A stretch of DNA of 64,000 nt from Blastobasis lacticolella (taxonomy: Eukaryota > Arthropoda > Insecta > Lepidoptera > Blastobasidae). The stretch is from NCBI GenBank assembly GCA_905147135.1, contig LR990049.1:3799428-3863427 (forward strand), written 5' to 3'. Below are positions 11,023 to 22,388 of the stretch, piece after piece. A program made the translations under genes and the position numbers. Below the pieces are notes generated by a model. That model did not search any database and was not told the origin of the DNA. It saw only the letters and a program-made list of their open reading frames with translations. How positions within the stretch are numbered: the stretch's first letter is position 1; each line of letters starts with the position of its first letter.

Positions 11023-11801
11023 AAAATATTTTGCGAATAATTACTGCAACGCGTGTTAAACGTTGAAAAAATTTTAATTTTCCAGTTGCGAAAAGAATCT
11101 AGCCTCGATAAATATGTCAAAATAGTTTCGGGAGCAATGCTGAAGTCGGCCATTGTAGCTAGCAAAGCCATCAAAAGCAGACAGGCGACGTGCAGAGCCA
11201 GCTTCGACTTTCATTTTGTTTGGAAACGTCTGTCTCGTGAGAGCCTGCCCTATAATATCCCGACAGCAATAACCCAGACTGGCTGCATATTTAATAAAGA
11301 CGTCCATCATTCGAAATGCCGACTCTTTAAGGTCACTACAGTCATATCTCACAATTTTATTACTGTTTAAACTGGCACAAAATTTTCTCCGTCTCAGTAG
11401 TCTCAGATGGAATTCTAATCCAGATATTTTCGTTTATAATGCTTTCTCCACGCTCAGAACCTTACCCCAGCTAACTCTACTTAGAATAGTGAAAATGGTA
11501 AAATAGCGATTGGGCAAGGGTTGACAAAAATGCGTGCTTGCAAATCTAAAAGGCCAAGCTTGAAAGGAATAGGATCAGCATCACCAATAGCTCGAGAAAT
11601 AAAAGGATACATCGGGAAGCTCAGCCCCTAATGGGCTATTCCTTAAATTGAGATGAGCCATTTTCCAGCCGTAAGTTTTTACGCGCAAACCTCAGGGCCG
11701 GAGCCCTTTAAAGATTCGCCGAGGGAGATGGACGTATCGCGATATCCGGTCATTTCGGTCGCACGGTCCTTTTCATGGGATAAGAGCGGCTCTCCTGACA
11801 A

Positions 11802-11840
11802 TGGCCGGAATTTGAATAAAATAATAGTTTCGAAATTGTC
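11802..11840 (+). repeat. short repeat shared with 15060-15100
   Basis: atggccggaatttgaataaa, ataatagtttcgaaattg. The second copy has atggcagaatttgaataata, taatagtttcggaattg. Confidence 0.6.
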
Positions 11841-12152
11841 CGCCACATGGCTTGAAAGGGGACGGCATGAAAGGAAAGGGACAAAAGCGTTTGGTGCGTA
11901 GTTTTGGCTTAAGGTCACTTTATTTGATGGCAGCTGAATGCCATCGAGAATAACGTTAACCGATTCAGCGGGTCGCGGGGCGCGGGGCGCGGGCGGGCCC
12001 AATGGTTACGAGTGCTTATGTTGCCAATGCTTTTAGGCACAAGCTTAGTAGGACCATGTTAGATATCGATCGTATCGCGTTTGAATAAACATTGTCATAC
12101 ACTTCGATACCCGGCAGGCAGAAATTGAAGGGATAAATATTAAGTGATAATT

Positions 12153-12169
12153 ATTCTATTTAATCTATT
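12153..12169. repeat. SINE-A target-site duplication, left
   Basis: 17 bp identical to 12517-12533. Confidence 0.92.
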
Positions 12170-12516
12170 GGGAGCGTCGGTGGCCGAGCGGTTAGAGTAT
12201 ACGACTCGTAAGCAAGAGGTCCCGTGTTCGAATCCCGCTCCGGCCATGTACCAATGACTGTTTTCTGAGGTATGTACATACTAACCGATACTCTTAAGGT
12301 GAGGGAAAACATCGTGATGAAACCTGCACATTCAGGCGACTGGATGTGTAACCATTATCCAATCTGGTCAGGTTCTCCTGGTAGCAGGGTCATGGAGGTC
12401 AGATGGCAGTCGCTCCACTGTAATTTCCTGACCTGCCAAATCCTGGATCATGGTCAAGGCGGATCGCGGGCCCTCGTGCGCGAGAGCACAACCGGCACAT
12501 TAAGGCCAAGTTGATG
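12170..12516 (+). mobile_element. full-length tRNA-derived SINE (SINE-A reference copy)
   Basis: The head (12170-12246) is a tRNA-like sequence with A-box region GGTGGCCGAGCGGTTAGAG and B box GTTCGAATCCC. An unrelated body of about 250 bp follows, and the end is GATGAT-like. The copy is flanked by a perfect 17-bp duplication, ATTCTATTTAATCTATT, at 12153-12169 and 12517-12533, which fixes both ends. Copies or pieces occur at 6236, 9247, 9915, 14734, 35832, 45418, 49030, 56473 and 63905. The GAT tail suggests mobilisation by an RTE-like LINE (inference). Confidence 0.9.
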
Positions 12517-12533
12517 ATTCTATTTAATCTATT
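12517..12533. repeat. SINE-A target-site duplication, right
   Basis: 17 bp identical to 12153-12169. Confidence 0.92.
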
Positions 12534-13223
12534 AATTAGTCTTTGTAATAGGTATGTTATGAACAAAATTCCCAATAGTACAACTAGTAAGACCGGCTGA
12601 GGCTGCTAGGAACGATGGATTAGATACAAGCTTTGCTCATACTATTATTATTATATTAGGTACCTACTTTACAAAGGCTTGTTTTGTCAACATTATAAAT
12701 ACTTGGATGAAACACGTTCCTTGAGAACTAGGCAGTAGGCGCTTCCTTCGTTTTGTTCGATAATCATGTTACATTTTCACGTTATATAAAAGAAACACAA
12801 TCATCCCCTCGTTCCAATGCTATTGGAATACGACAAGTCAACCTGTCATTTGCAGCTTATTACTTTGGCGATACGAGTATGAGGTGTGACTCCTATATTC
12901 GAATTTCGAAGCTGGCTGTTACCATCCGCGTTTCATGGAAGCCGTAATAAAACCTACCTACATACTCATGCATCAAGGAACAAATTACCGACACATCTCT
13001 GGTCGTGTGGCCCAATTCAAGATCGTCGGGTGTTATTAAGGTTTCTCTCAAACCGATTTTCCATTGATGTAAACAAATGGGAAAATTAAAATAGTTATTA
13101 TTTGTGATTTATAGATCGTTTTACAATTAAAACTAATTTACAACTTTACAAATAAAAAAAGCACCAATATAACTGATGCAAAATATAAAAGTAGTAGTGG
13201 CCCATGGGTGTAAATTCACATAT
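12534..13223. other. no gene recognised
   Basis: Short frames only. A short inverted piece of family M is at 13048-13074. Confidence 0.6.
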
Positions 13224-13322
13224 GTGTCCCCTGATCATTATAATCTGGACGCTTTCAAGGCTAGAGTGAATAGGCTGTTCCATCTTCGGCCGCATCGTCA
13301 CTTCGTCACGAGATGGCGGTAA
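13224..13322 (+). pseudogene. Jockey-like ORF2 C-terminal relic 2
   Basis: Thirty-two codons to a stop, with YNLDAFKARVNRLF in common with relic 1. A small deletion removes most of the GHAPS segment, so the end is out of register. Confidence 0.7.
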
Positions 13323-13445
13323 ACTGCTTTACTAGTCTCATTTAAAAAACATCTATTTAATTTTGACGGAACAATCGTCTTCGTGCTATCGTTATTCGTG
13401 GTTTCGGCATTCGCACCCGTGTTCTACACCCGTTCATTTCCTATG

Positions 13446-13490
13446 CGATTAGTGGTTTGTTTACATCGATGCCAAATTGGTTTGAGACAG
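13446..13490 (+). repeat. family M repeat
   Basis: gcgattagtggtttgtttac, atcgatgccaaattggtttg. Similar at 44772-44818 (+), and a short inverted piece at 13048-13074. Confidence 0.65.
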
Positions 13491-13499
13491 TTTACAGTA

Positions 13500-14733
13500 A
13501 AGCGTGTTTTTCTGTTTCCAATTACTCCGATTCTCTTTTTGGATGTGAGCCAACAGGATTGAGTGCCTTGTTAACATTGCAGGGAAGGTAATTTGTTTGT
13601 GATGTACGTAAGTGGGTTGAACCTAAGACTCATGTCACGGGGTTGCTATTGTTCAATTGCACATTTACTAATGTCACGTGACATTATGTCCATTTACGAG
13701 GATGATATTATTCAATTTTCCATTTACCTTTGAGCCTCCTCCACATTATTGGCGAGGTTTTAACTAGGAAGAAAGGTTTTAACTAGATATAGGAATTATT
13801 ATTACATTACTACTATTAGGTATATAGTATAAATTCTTAAATAATAATCTAATTTTATTGTTTGGAAAGAAGATGGATGTAGTCGGTGAATGGTTGAAGT
13901 GCTAAGAAAAAGTATGTTACTTTATTATTGTCAATTATTTTGTACCACTTCACATTGTATACCCTGATATACAAAAAATAGATAAATGATAAATAAATGA
14001 TGATGATGATGATATACTCATAGATAAATAAAGTTGCTGTAACAACGGTGTATTTACCTATGATTTAACCAATAACTCCAACCAACTAACCAAGGGCCCT
14101 ATCCCCTCTCTGCGCTCAAGAGTCGCACCCGCCCGAGAAAGCAGTAATTACCGGAACAAACGACACGCACCTGCGCATTCGCAAACAAATAACAGTAGCA
14201 GAAGTGACATTTGATAAAATTAATTCGTGCACTTTGTACCGTTTAATTAAACACCTACCGCCGAAAACGAAAACAGCCGATGTTACCCGAACGACCCCGG
14301 AGGTGCGGGGAGCAGAAAACATTGTAATTAATAAAAATGGCCCGCCTAATCTCATTCCCGCTTTGTTGCCCCAATTTGATATTTTCGCGCTCGCTCTCAA
14401 CTCGTTTGTCTTACAGTTAATAGGTTATGATTAATGGACGCCTTATAGAAACAGGCGTAAGACGATGCCGTGGCGAGAAATTTCGTGGTACCTACATGAC
14501 GGTGTACGTTTCATGGAAGTCGCGAAAGTATTATTGTTCCTAGGCACTTAGGCATTCAAGGACAAAACATTTGATACTGGGGCTTTCCTTAGCAAACACA
14601 TCTAAATATGTAGGCTAATTATTGTACGTAACGCTGTTGAGTAGGAATGAAATCGCGCGGGTTGGTAGAATAGTATGAGTATTATTACATTTCGAAGTAG
14701 AATTACACACAAAATAAACTAATTTAGGGCCCT
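13500..14733. other. mostly unique DNA
   Basis: Includes a block at 14200-14440 with several ATTA words (ttaattcgtgc, tttaattaaac, gtaattaataa) that could bind homeodomain proteins. This is speculative. Confidence 0.5.
13995..14013 (+). repeat. (TGA)n microsatellite
   Basis: About six tandem TGA units in a low-complexity AT-rich tract. Confidence 0.85.
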
Positions 14734-14892
14734 AATTATCTTGACGTCAATACCCCGGTTGTGCTCTCGTGAGCGAGGGCCCGGGGCCCGCCATGACCAT
14801 AATCCAGGATTTCGCAGAAGATTTAATTACAGAAGAGCGACTGCCACCTAACCTCCGTAACCCTGTTTACAGGAAGACCCGACCAGATTGAA
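14734..14892 (-). mobile_element. SINE-A 3' half
   Basis: Contains gttgtgctctcgtgagcgag and the following body to gaccagattg. The tRNA head is absent, so it is 5'-truncated. Confidence 0.8.
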
Positions 14893-15353
14893 TAAAAAAG
14901 TAACTAATTACGTGAAACAATCACACGTTTTGAACATCTCTCATCTCTCTACAATGTAGTGTAGTATAACGATCGTGATTGTAGATTCGGAGTCGGAATC
15001 ACATGGCGATTTTACGTCGCAGGGTGTGCGGGGGAAGCGGGGAGGGGGAGGGGGCACAGTATGGCAGAATTTGAATAATATAATAGTTTCGGAATTGCGT
15101 GTCCAGTATATTGCCTTGGAGGCGGCGTGTGCTGACTACGGAGCGACCCCGGCTATGGCCAGACGTACATACATAACGTAGTAAATAGAAATGAATTTCT
15201 AGCACAAATAGTTGAAACTGTGAAGTCCTTAGTTGAAATATAGTTTCGGGTGTTGCTGCGTAATGCCATTGCTTATTTGTTTTATTTAATCTCTTTCTGT
15301 GTCCGGTTATGGAGAGTACGTTTGGATATCACTATCTTGTATCTACATAATAT
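14893..15353. other. no gene recognised
   Basis: G-rich tract ggggaagcggggagggggag at about 15029-15050 and the short repeat at 15060. Confidence 0.6.
15060..15100 (+). repeat. short repeat shared with 11802-11840
   Basis: See the first copy. Both lie beside GC-rich tracts (11975-12000 and 15020-15058). Confidence 0.6.
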
Positions 15354-15606
15354 TTATTTTTGCAGCCAAACAACAATGCTTGCGTTTGTAATTACTGTAA
15401 CACGTGTCAGCTTAATCTCAGCGTATTTTTTATAATAGCCAGCATAATTAGAGGCGTGAGACTTCCCATAATATTCCTTACTTACAGTGACAACGCACCT
15501 GCGATTCTGCGTTATTGTTAAATAAAAACTAATGCATGAATCGTAGCATGGGTCACAGTTATAGCTTTCCATCCGGTGGGTGGGTCTGCTCGTTTGTCAG
15601 TGACCA
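15354..15606 (+). mobile_element. family G copy, interrupted
   Basis: agccaaacaacaatgcttgc and, later, acagtgacaacgcacctgcg, then ggtgggtctgctcgtttgtc. The middle is rearranged. Resembles 3' ends of lepidopteran LINEs. Confidence 0.6.
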
Positions 15607-18279
15607 GCTAGTGTAATAACCTGACCGACAGAAAAAGTCGGATAACCGACCAATTTCACATTTATTCAAACATTTTGTAAACTACTGACCCGACCCGATT
15701 TTAATATAAACAAGCTAAGAACTATCTTGATTAAACTGGCTTTTAAATAGAGAAAACCGCATCCAAATCTGTACATCCGTTCGGGTGCTACGATGCCACA
15801 GACAGACACACACCTCCACAGATACACAGACACACAGGTCAAACTTATAACACTTTTTCGTCGAAGGTTAAACAATTTTACATGTAACTTATGAATCGCG
15901 TACAACTATCCATCAGGGTACACCCACTAATATATAACTAAAACACAGAAATAAAAATTAGATACAGACGCATTGAATCATAGAACTGTCCATCGTCCGA
16001 AGCCCCGCACACGTCATGGGCCCTAAACTCAATCCAATCCTGACTCCGAAAAGGTAGGCCATTACAATGACCCTTTGACGTGATCGGGCCAAGAAAGGGC
16101 CAGAAATGTCCAGATCAGTGCTCGCAATGCGTCCGTGAGTAAATATTTGAGTGTAAGTAGGGCTCTGGGAGGCCCGGATTGATTGAGCGGAACAGATCTA
16201 TAGTTTACCTTGCGAGATGGGTACTTCTGGCACCGAGAGTGGATCGCTCGATACAGGGAATGGAAGAAGCAGCTTTTTGATAATTTTTTGCGTTACAAAT
16301 TCTGATCATATCAGCCGCAGGACGTCCACTGCTGAATTTCCATACCAATCGCCTCTATGTCAATTGCATTCATCGATAAATTAACGTAGTTGTGCAAGAA
16401 ATTAGTGTCAAAGATTCTAATTAAACGATGCACCTATTTGAATAATGAAGATGCATGAATGTGGAGGCAAAAGAGAAGAAATGTGTCAGGATCGTAGTTT
16501 GGCTTTTGATTGGCTCCGACTACCGTGGGCAGAAGGCGTGGAAATGTATGTACTTACTTACGACTAATATATGAATCTAACGATGTACTCTCTGTGTCGG
16601 TTGCTTACCTGTAAAAACGAAAGATCAAATGTTAGTACATAATTCATAAAACAACTTATAGTCAATTAGGTAGTACATGGACAAACGTCAATAGATAGAT
16701 AATTACCTGCGTTACAAATCAGTTTGAACCATCTGGTTCAGATAAAGAACCTTCTCCGATGTACCGATAAAAGCCATGGAACTTTTCTCCGTTAGGGGAA
16801 TGTAGATACGTATTACAAATGATAGTAATTAAAACTAAGTTTCCTCCTACTAAAGCTAAGTTCCGGCACAGATAAACGCAATCCTAATTCAAAATCTGCC
16901 AGTTCCCAGCTTCCAGTTACCGCCCTAATACTTAGGCAACCTAGGCTAGGGATGAAAGTTAAATTAAAATAGGATAGAAATGTGGAGTCATTTGCCCCGT
17001 ACGTGTCCTCGTGTTATTTGATCCCAGCCGCTTTACTTGCCCCACTCGGGCTGCGTACGTGCCCCACTAAAGGTTGCATGGAGCACTTGCGAACTGTGGC
17101 TCGGATATCGCGCTATCTTTCACCTCGACAAAGCATTTATGTCTCTTTGGTTGAAGGAAGTGTTTATTATCGGCAAATATAAGTTCACGGTGCAATGCTT
17201 TACCCTACTTATTTGTATAAATAAAAGTAAAAGTCTGTTTTTGGTTTCTTTTTCCTTCTGCGCTTATTACAACAAATGCTATGCTGTGCTATGAACCAAA
17301 ATAAATTAATCCAAAATAGAGGTTTGTATTTGAATTCTTTTACACCTGTCTAAATTTAGAAGTAAAAAACCCGGCGACGAAAAAAGCGGAGCGACGATTA
17401 TTTGAGTGGTACAAAAATGGACCTTATTTTATAAGGAATAAATTTCACGTTGACTTTTTCTCAAGCTTCTTGCTTCTGAATTTAGCGACTTAATTTAGCC
17501 AAATGTAATAAGCGCATTAGGCGTGATATTTTGCAGAGATACCCAAGTATACGTAGATGAAGTCACTAGGAAAATCGTCAGTATCTACAATAGTATCGAA
17601 GACAATATTTGTCGCCTTCACTTCCACGGAACTACCTAAACAAATCCATAAAGTAAAGCCGTTTGCCGGTATTACAGGCTAGCAGATAACCATATTCCCG
17701 CACGGACTTCAGTAACATTTCATATCCACATAATTAATTAAAAACTTAAACCAATTCCACGAATACGAGACCTTTCGCCGCGCGTCTTTGGACTATATCC
17801 AAATCCGTCCAACTTTGGAAATGGTCCCCGTAAAATAGCATGTAGATCCTGGGAACTCATAAAAATGTTACTGCGGATTAGTATGTCTGCCAATTGTTCT
17901 TGTTTGTGAGAGTAGAGCTCAAACGAACGGAGTAAGAAGTTTCTGGGCAACTTCTGAGAGCCTTTGAGGTAATTGTAAAAACAAAGGAAGAGGTTTGCTC
18001 TTTGAGAGTTGTGCAGTGCTGGCTTTGTCAATGCGTTTGAAATGAGTGGGGAGAAAACAAGTGCATTTATTGAGCTAGGTAGTCAGATACTAACAAGAGA
18101 AACTAACTGGATATTTGAGCTGCGTGTTTTTGAGTGTAAGTCTAGATATGTGCACCATATGCTGCGGCTCAGCGACTTAAATTTCTTGTTTAGCAAATCT
18201 AAACTGCATGGCTCTGGCTCCTCTATGCATTGCATTATCACAACACAAATCTAAACATACTAATGCATATATGTTGTAA
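15607..18279. other. mostly unique DNA
   Basis: A 97-codon minus-strand frame (17738-18031) has no recognisable domain. A LINE tail scrap is at 16304. Confidence 0.6.
16304..16335 (-). repeat. RTE-like LINE tail fragment
   Basis: tatcagccgcaggacgtcca, then ctgctg, is the reverse complement of the 39.9-kb LINE end. Confidence 0.5.
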
Positions 18280-18350
18280 AGATGACAAATTTATTAAGGT
18301 ACACATAAAATATTTACAGTTATAATAAAAATATACACTAATACCTACAT
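18280..18350. repeat. family L repeat
   Basis: ttaaggtacacataaaatat and aaaatatacactaatacc recur at 27917-27965 with small changes. Likely a LINE 3' UTR piece. Confidence 0.5.
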
Positions 18351-19254
18351 CAAAAATATCAAAAATATGTAAAGCATATCTTAAGTAGAAGAAGATTAGG
18401 ACAACCCTTACCTTACCTCAGTTATCTCCGCAGAAAATTCACAAATCAACCACATACCTACATGTCTTGTAACAAGCAAAGGCTCGTAGCAAACTTGTTT
18501 ACATGTCTTCCTCCACTCACGGGCGCCGGCTCCTGTCACGCCAACGCCGCGCCGTCACACCAAGTTTCTTTATTAAAACTTTCGCATCGCACACTCGAAA
18601 CTCCAGCCTCCTTGAGTGGACGTGTAATCGGCAAGTTATCGACCGACAAGTCCGACAACCACGAGTAACTTGTCAGCGTTCGCATAATGGAGCCGGAGAG
18701 TTCGCTTCGACGAGACCTACGCTGAATAATTGAATGCTAGTCTACCAAGCTTTAACTGAGCTCGTGGTAACGATTTGGCTTCTGTAAATGGTACCGTTTT
18801 CGTCACTGTTCGTCGGAACGATCGTAAGTGTTCGCTGAGAACAAGATCTTTATTGTTTTCTGCTTACTTAGGTACTGTGGTCACAGGTGCTGGCTTAAAG
18901 GGGTGTTTTTACAACACAGTGACAAGCTTACACGTCACATTGCCTATGGAAAATGGTTAATTCCGCTTCATAACCAATCGTAACTTTAATCATATTATTG
19001 GGGAAGCCTTAGATTGTGAGGATGATGCCAGAGGTTTGAACAGATTGGCTGTGCTCGCTGGATGTAAGCTTAATGTATTTATTATTATTTAGGGATATAG
19101 GTACTGGGCTCTAGTACCAGTATTTTTTTCTTCTTGTAAAAATATTATAAAATGAAAGTTTAGATGTAAGGGTAGATGTTTGAAGAAATGGATCCTTGTT
19201 ACTACTGAACAAGTCGCCTGAGTGCCTATAGCTACAATCTATCATCTTATCGCT
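18351..19254. other. mostly unique DNA
   Basis: A moderately CpG-rich block at 18510-18720 with overlapping short frames and no domain. Confidence 0.6.
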
Positions 19255-19478
19255 CACCATTGACAGGAAGTTCATTCTCACACCTTGAAAACAAATTGGT
19301 CGCTGACTGTGCGGCTCCAAAGTAACTTTCTCCCATGCACACTAAGGTTGTGGAATGAGCTCCCTGAAAAGATTTTCCCTGGAAAGTACAACATGGTGTT
19401 CTTCAAGAAAGAGGTGAAAAGGGTTTACGGTGCTGGCAGCACGTGGGTGATGCTCCTGGTATTAGAAACGTCCATAGG
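19255..19478 (+). pseudogene. LINE C-terminal relic, family H copy 2
   Basis: The best family H copy. In frame it reads LPCTLRLWNELPEKIFPGKY, then NMVFFKKEVKRVYGAG. WNELP and FKK are the usual C-terminal signature of Jockey/CR1-type ORF2. The homology stops at about 19478, where an oppositely oriented LINE fragment begins, so the frame running to 19572 is a chimera of two relics. Confidence 0.75.
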
Positions 19479-19479
19479 C

Positions 19480-19660
19480 TGGGGTGACTGGGAGCTCATT
19501 CCACATCCGAATCGTTCGAGCGAGAAACGTTCCTGCGACCTTCGCGTGGACACCAACAGAGGCTCTAAATAGTGGCGATACCCAGCCCGCGGCGGGTGAT
19601 GCGATGACGGAATTGGGCTGTGATCTCCAGATCCTTAAGTTCCTCAGAACATTCCTCATT
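19480..19660 (-). pseudogene. LINE C-terminal relic of another family (N)
   Basis: On the minus strand the frame includes KVAGTFLARTIRMWNELP, another WNELP-type C terminus. A second copy of this family lies at 63060-63131 (-). It meets the plus-strand family H relic tail to tail at about 19480. Confidence 0.65.
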
Positions 19661-20119
19661 GTTCAGCCGGTAGAACCCATAAAAAAAAACAAAAAAAACG
19701 TTTCCATATTTAACTTTTTCCATGTGAAATTGCGAAAATACGATAGGTCGATCTCCTCAGTCTAAACAATATTCTGAGAACGAGGATTTAAATAAAGTGA
19801 TACACATTTACAAAGCATTACAAATAGACAAAGATCGCAAGCAGACGAAAACATAGTACGAAAGCTTATAAAGCTAAACGAACGGACGTACACAACGTCG
19901 ATGTTTATCTTATAACTTGCTTCGTAAAAGTTTCACGAGTTCAAAGTGTATCGATCTAAAAGTTGGGCTTTTGAATTTTGCAAATTTCCGTAGCCGTAAA
20001 AGCGCTGATGCGAAAGCACATTTGCCGCCGAGGCTTTCGGGATGAGACGTGTGACGTTGAACTTTATTTTTCAATACATTTTTTCATCAGCATGTCATAT
20101 AATCTTGTTGATCGCTAAT
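19661..20119. other. nothing recognised
   Basis: Low-complexity A-rich start (19680-19700), then unique DNA. Confidence 0.6.
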
Positions 20120-20445
20120 TTAACAAGCTTTTATTTAACTTGCAGGTACCAGCTAGTACCAGATCACTGGAGGAGGCCTATGCCCTGTAGTGGACGTCTT
20201 TCGGCTGATATGATCATTATGATTTAACTTGCAATGATGTAATGTAATTATGTTCGGGTCAAATCTTGCAAGCCCAATTTGGCATACTTCCCGGCGTTCA
20301 ATTACGCTGAGATTGTGGGTACGTATGTAACTTAAACTACAATGCATTACTATGGAGCTGGACTGATATTGGAATCAGAAGGTGGTCGTAGGACCTTATG
20401 AATCTTTCGAATAGTCTTACTAAATAGGTACTATGTCGCGCATTT
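20120..20445 (+). repeat. family K repeat, interrupted copy
   Basis: Shares tcttgcaagcc.aatttg, tggagctg.actgat and the start tttatttaacttgca with 34688-35075. Its first part is split by a LINE tail. Confidence 0.75.
20145..20222 (+). mobile_element. 78-bp RTE-like LINE tail with 11-bp TSD
   Basis: The insert ends gtagtggacgtctttcggct and gatatgatcattatga. TTTAACTTGCA is present on both sides (20134-20144 and 20223-20233). The related family K copy at 34.7 kb has this 11-mer once, without the insert. Confidence 0.85.
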
Positions 20446-20540
20446 TATTGTCATATCTCGTGGTTATGGCAAAATGAGTTCGCAGTAGTTACTGTTTATG
20501 ATAATACAGTTAATAGGAATTGCATAAGAAATCATTTTAA

Positions 20541-20645
20541 AGGCATGCTTCGGGTTTCGACGATATTTCAACGCAGTTGCATGCATTGCGTTGAAATATT
20601 GTATTTCAAAATGTGTGATAGGAACCGCGGTAGTTTAAAATATTA
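20541..20645 (+). repeat. family F repeat
   Basis: Contains gatatttcaacgcagttgca, also at 34567 and 43808 with minor changes, and a closing tagtttaaaatattatgaat as at 34634. Confidence 0.65.
20563..20599. repeat. hairpin in family F, 13-bp perfect arms
   Basis: ATATTTCAACGCA (20563-20575) and its exact complement (20587-20599), loop of 11 nt. Confidence 0.85.
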
Positions 20646-21070
20646 TGAATAAGGATTGTTTGCTTTTGTATAGTAAAAACCAGGACGAATTACAAGCAGG
20701 CAAAAGTTGCCTTTCTCAGCCTCATCCACACACATCACAATATTATTTCTTTTCCATGTACAAACACCAACGTACGATCAAAAGGAAGCCGCCCGGGAAA
20801 ATGGCCACCACGGAACACACGGTCAATTGTTCTTTCCTCTTGTTTTTCTGGCGAGGCATGCACGCAGCGTATTATCTTTCATCTTTATTCCGTAAAAGAT
20901 AGCCACCGGTCGCGGCGGTGTAATCTTTTATCTGGGCTTTATTTATCGGTAAAGGAAAATGATATTTTCGTCCGGCGCTCCGTTAATGTCGCATCATTGG
21001 TGATTACACGCCCTTATCTCTTTTGCGGAACTCCATTTAGGTGATTAACTGTATCATTTAATTTATCTAA

Positions 21071-21104
21071 CTAGTAGAATAAATAATACGGTTTATTCCA
21101 CTAG
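21071..21104. repeat. 13-bp inverted repeat
   Basis: CTAGTAGAATAAA and TTTATTCCACTAG, one mismatch. Confidence 0.7.
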
Positions 21105-21859
21105 TGGCTAGCAGTGCAATATCGCGTGCTAAGTTCGGTTCGTTGGAGTTGAGGACGCAGATATTTTACTTTTGTTTACGTTAAAATCATTTTAGAAAAT
21201 ATTTACGTAAATACTCTCGTTAAGTACGAGCTAATTTATTGTAAAATTATAATTGTAAATTTTCATTTATTTTATTTATATTGTGCCTCTTCACGAGTTT
21301 TATTCTAGTACGACTTGACTGTCAAGATTAAAATTACATTTAATTAATTAATGGCCTCATAGAAATATGATTTGCTTAGCTTATCCCCCAGTTGGATCCG
21401 TTAGGTTAAAATATTTTAATTAATGTAAAGACTATGAGAGTTTCGGGGAAGAGTCGCCGAACTGAAATTAACACATCAAAGAGGAATTGGCCGGATCTCG
21501 GGTTTAGGATTTACATTTCAAACAGCCTTGGGAATTAAATATAAATTATTTGGCCGGGAAACGAAATGAGACTTCAGTTTCGCTAATGTTATTAAAAGTC
21601 TATATTGAAATTAAAGAACACAAATATATAAGTATCGCGCACGAAACGTGCCAATTTGTTAATGGCATTGGTAATAAAATATGATCTCTTGTAGACCTAC
21701 ATAACTACACACAACACTAGAATAAAATATATTTATTGGTAGATTAGGTACCAAATATTTAATGATAACTCAATTATAATAAATTTTCAAATTATGATAT
21801 CACTCAAGATACAGAATGACCTTTAGTTAACGACCATAATACGACGTAATTACCGAGGT

Positions 21860-21876
21860 GGGGTCACTGTGACCCC
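21860..21876. promoter_or_regulatory. 17-bp palindrome with nuclear-receptor half-sites
   Basis: GGGGTCACTGTGACCCC is a perfect palindrome around one T. It contains GGTCA and TGACC separated by three bases, the geometry of an inverted-repeat-3 nuclear receptor site. The sequence is direct; binding is inference. Confidence 0.35.
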
Positions 21877-22036
21877 GCGAGTTTTATATCAGACATATTT
21901 CTGCAACCTTGTATACCTGTGAGTATCTACCTCGCCCCTCGCGTATGGGAAGTCTCCTAACTAGCTCTTTCTCCTAAACAACTACCTACACCATTGTCAT
22001 TAACCACTAAATGCTCACAAACATAAAAAAAATGTA

Positions 22037-22178
22037 TTCACCCATGAGCAAAAATAACAAGTCACATATACGACGACATTTCATTGGACTAGTAAAATGC
22101 ATGGAACAAAACTTATATTAAAATATATTTAAACCGTCGTCTATGTAAGTGACTATTTATTTTTGCTCATGAGTGTAA
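22037..22178. mobile_element. MITE, ~142 bp
   Basis: Inverted ends share CATGAGCAAAAATAA, then a looser aagtcacata and gacgac stretch, about 40 bp of imperfect TIR on each side. Non-coding. Confidence 0.75.
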
Positions 22179-22267
22179 CAGCATTTCGCCACAGAGCGCG
22201 CAGCTCCCGACCGCCTCTTTACTCAGACTGTGACCCAACAAGCTTTCTGTTTGTTTATCATTTTTAC

Positions 22268-22388
22268 CGTTGTATTTTCCGAAAGGTTGCCCTCGCAGCA
22301 TCAGGTGGCTGCGGGAGACGTTTGAGCAAACTCTTTAGTGGAATATCCAACTCGGCAAACCCTGCCCGGAATCGTGCTCCACCTGGGT
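22268..22388 (+). repeat. family J dispersed repeat
   Basis: tattttccgaaaggttgccc, gcatcaggtggctgcgggag, then gtttgagcaaactc. A diverged second copy is at 23318-23438. Confidence 0.6.

Larger units (their letters stand above)
10116..12152. other. mostly unique DNA
   Basis: Frames of 92-107 codons overlap on opposite strands at 11053-11370 and 11653-12002 without domains. A GC-rich run lies at 11970-12000. Confidence 0.6.
20646..22036. other. mostly unique DNA
   Basis: Holds the inverted repeat at 21071 and the palindrome at 21860. Short frames at 20645-20902 lack domains. Confidence 0.6.

Noticed and set aside
11053..11370. 105-codon plus frame
   Set aside because: Non-ATG opening, no domain, and a minus-strand frame overlaps it; expected by chance in 64 kb.
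12170..12246. tRNA-like cloverleaf
   Set aside because: It is the head of a SINE: a non-tRNA body follows directly and the whole unit is flanked by a 17-bp duplication.
17738..18031. 97-codon minus frame
   Set aside because: Protein-like composition but no family recognised and no supporting context.
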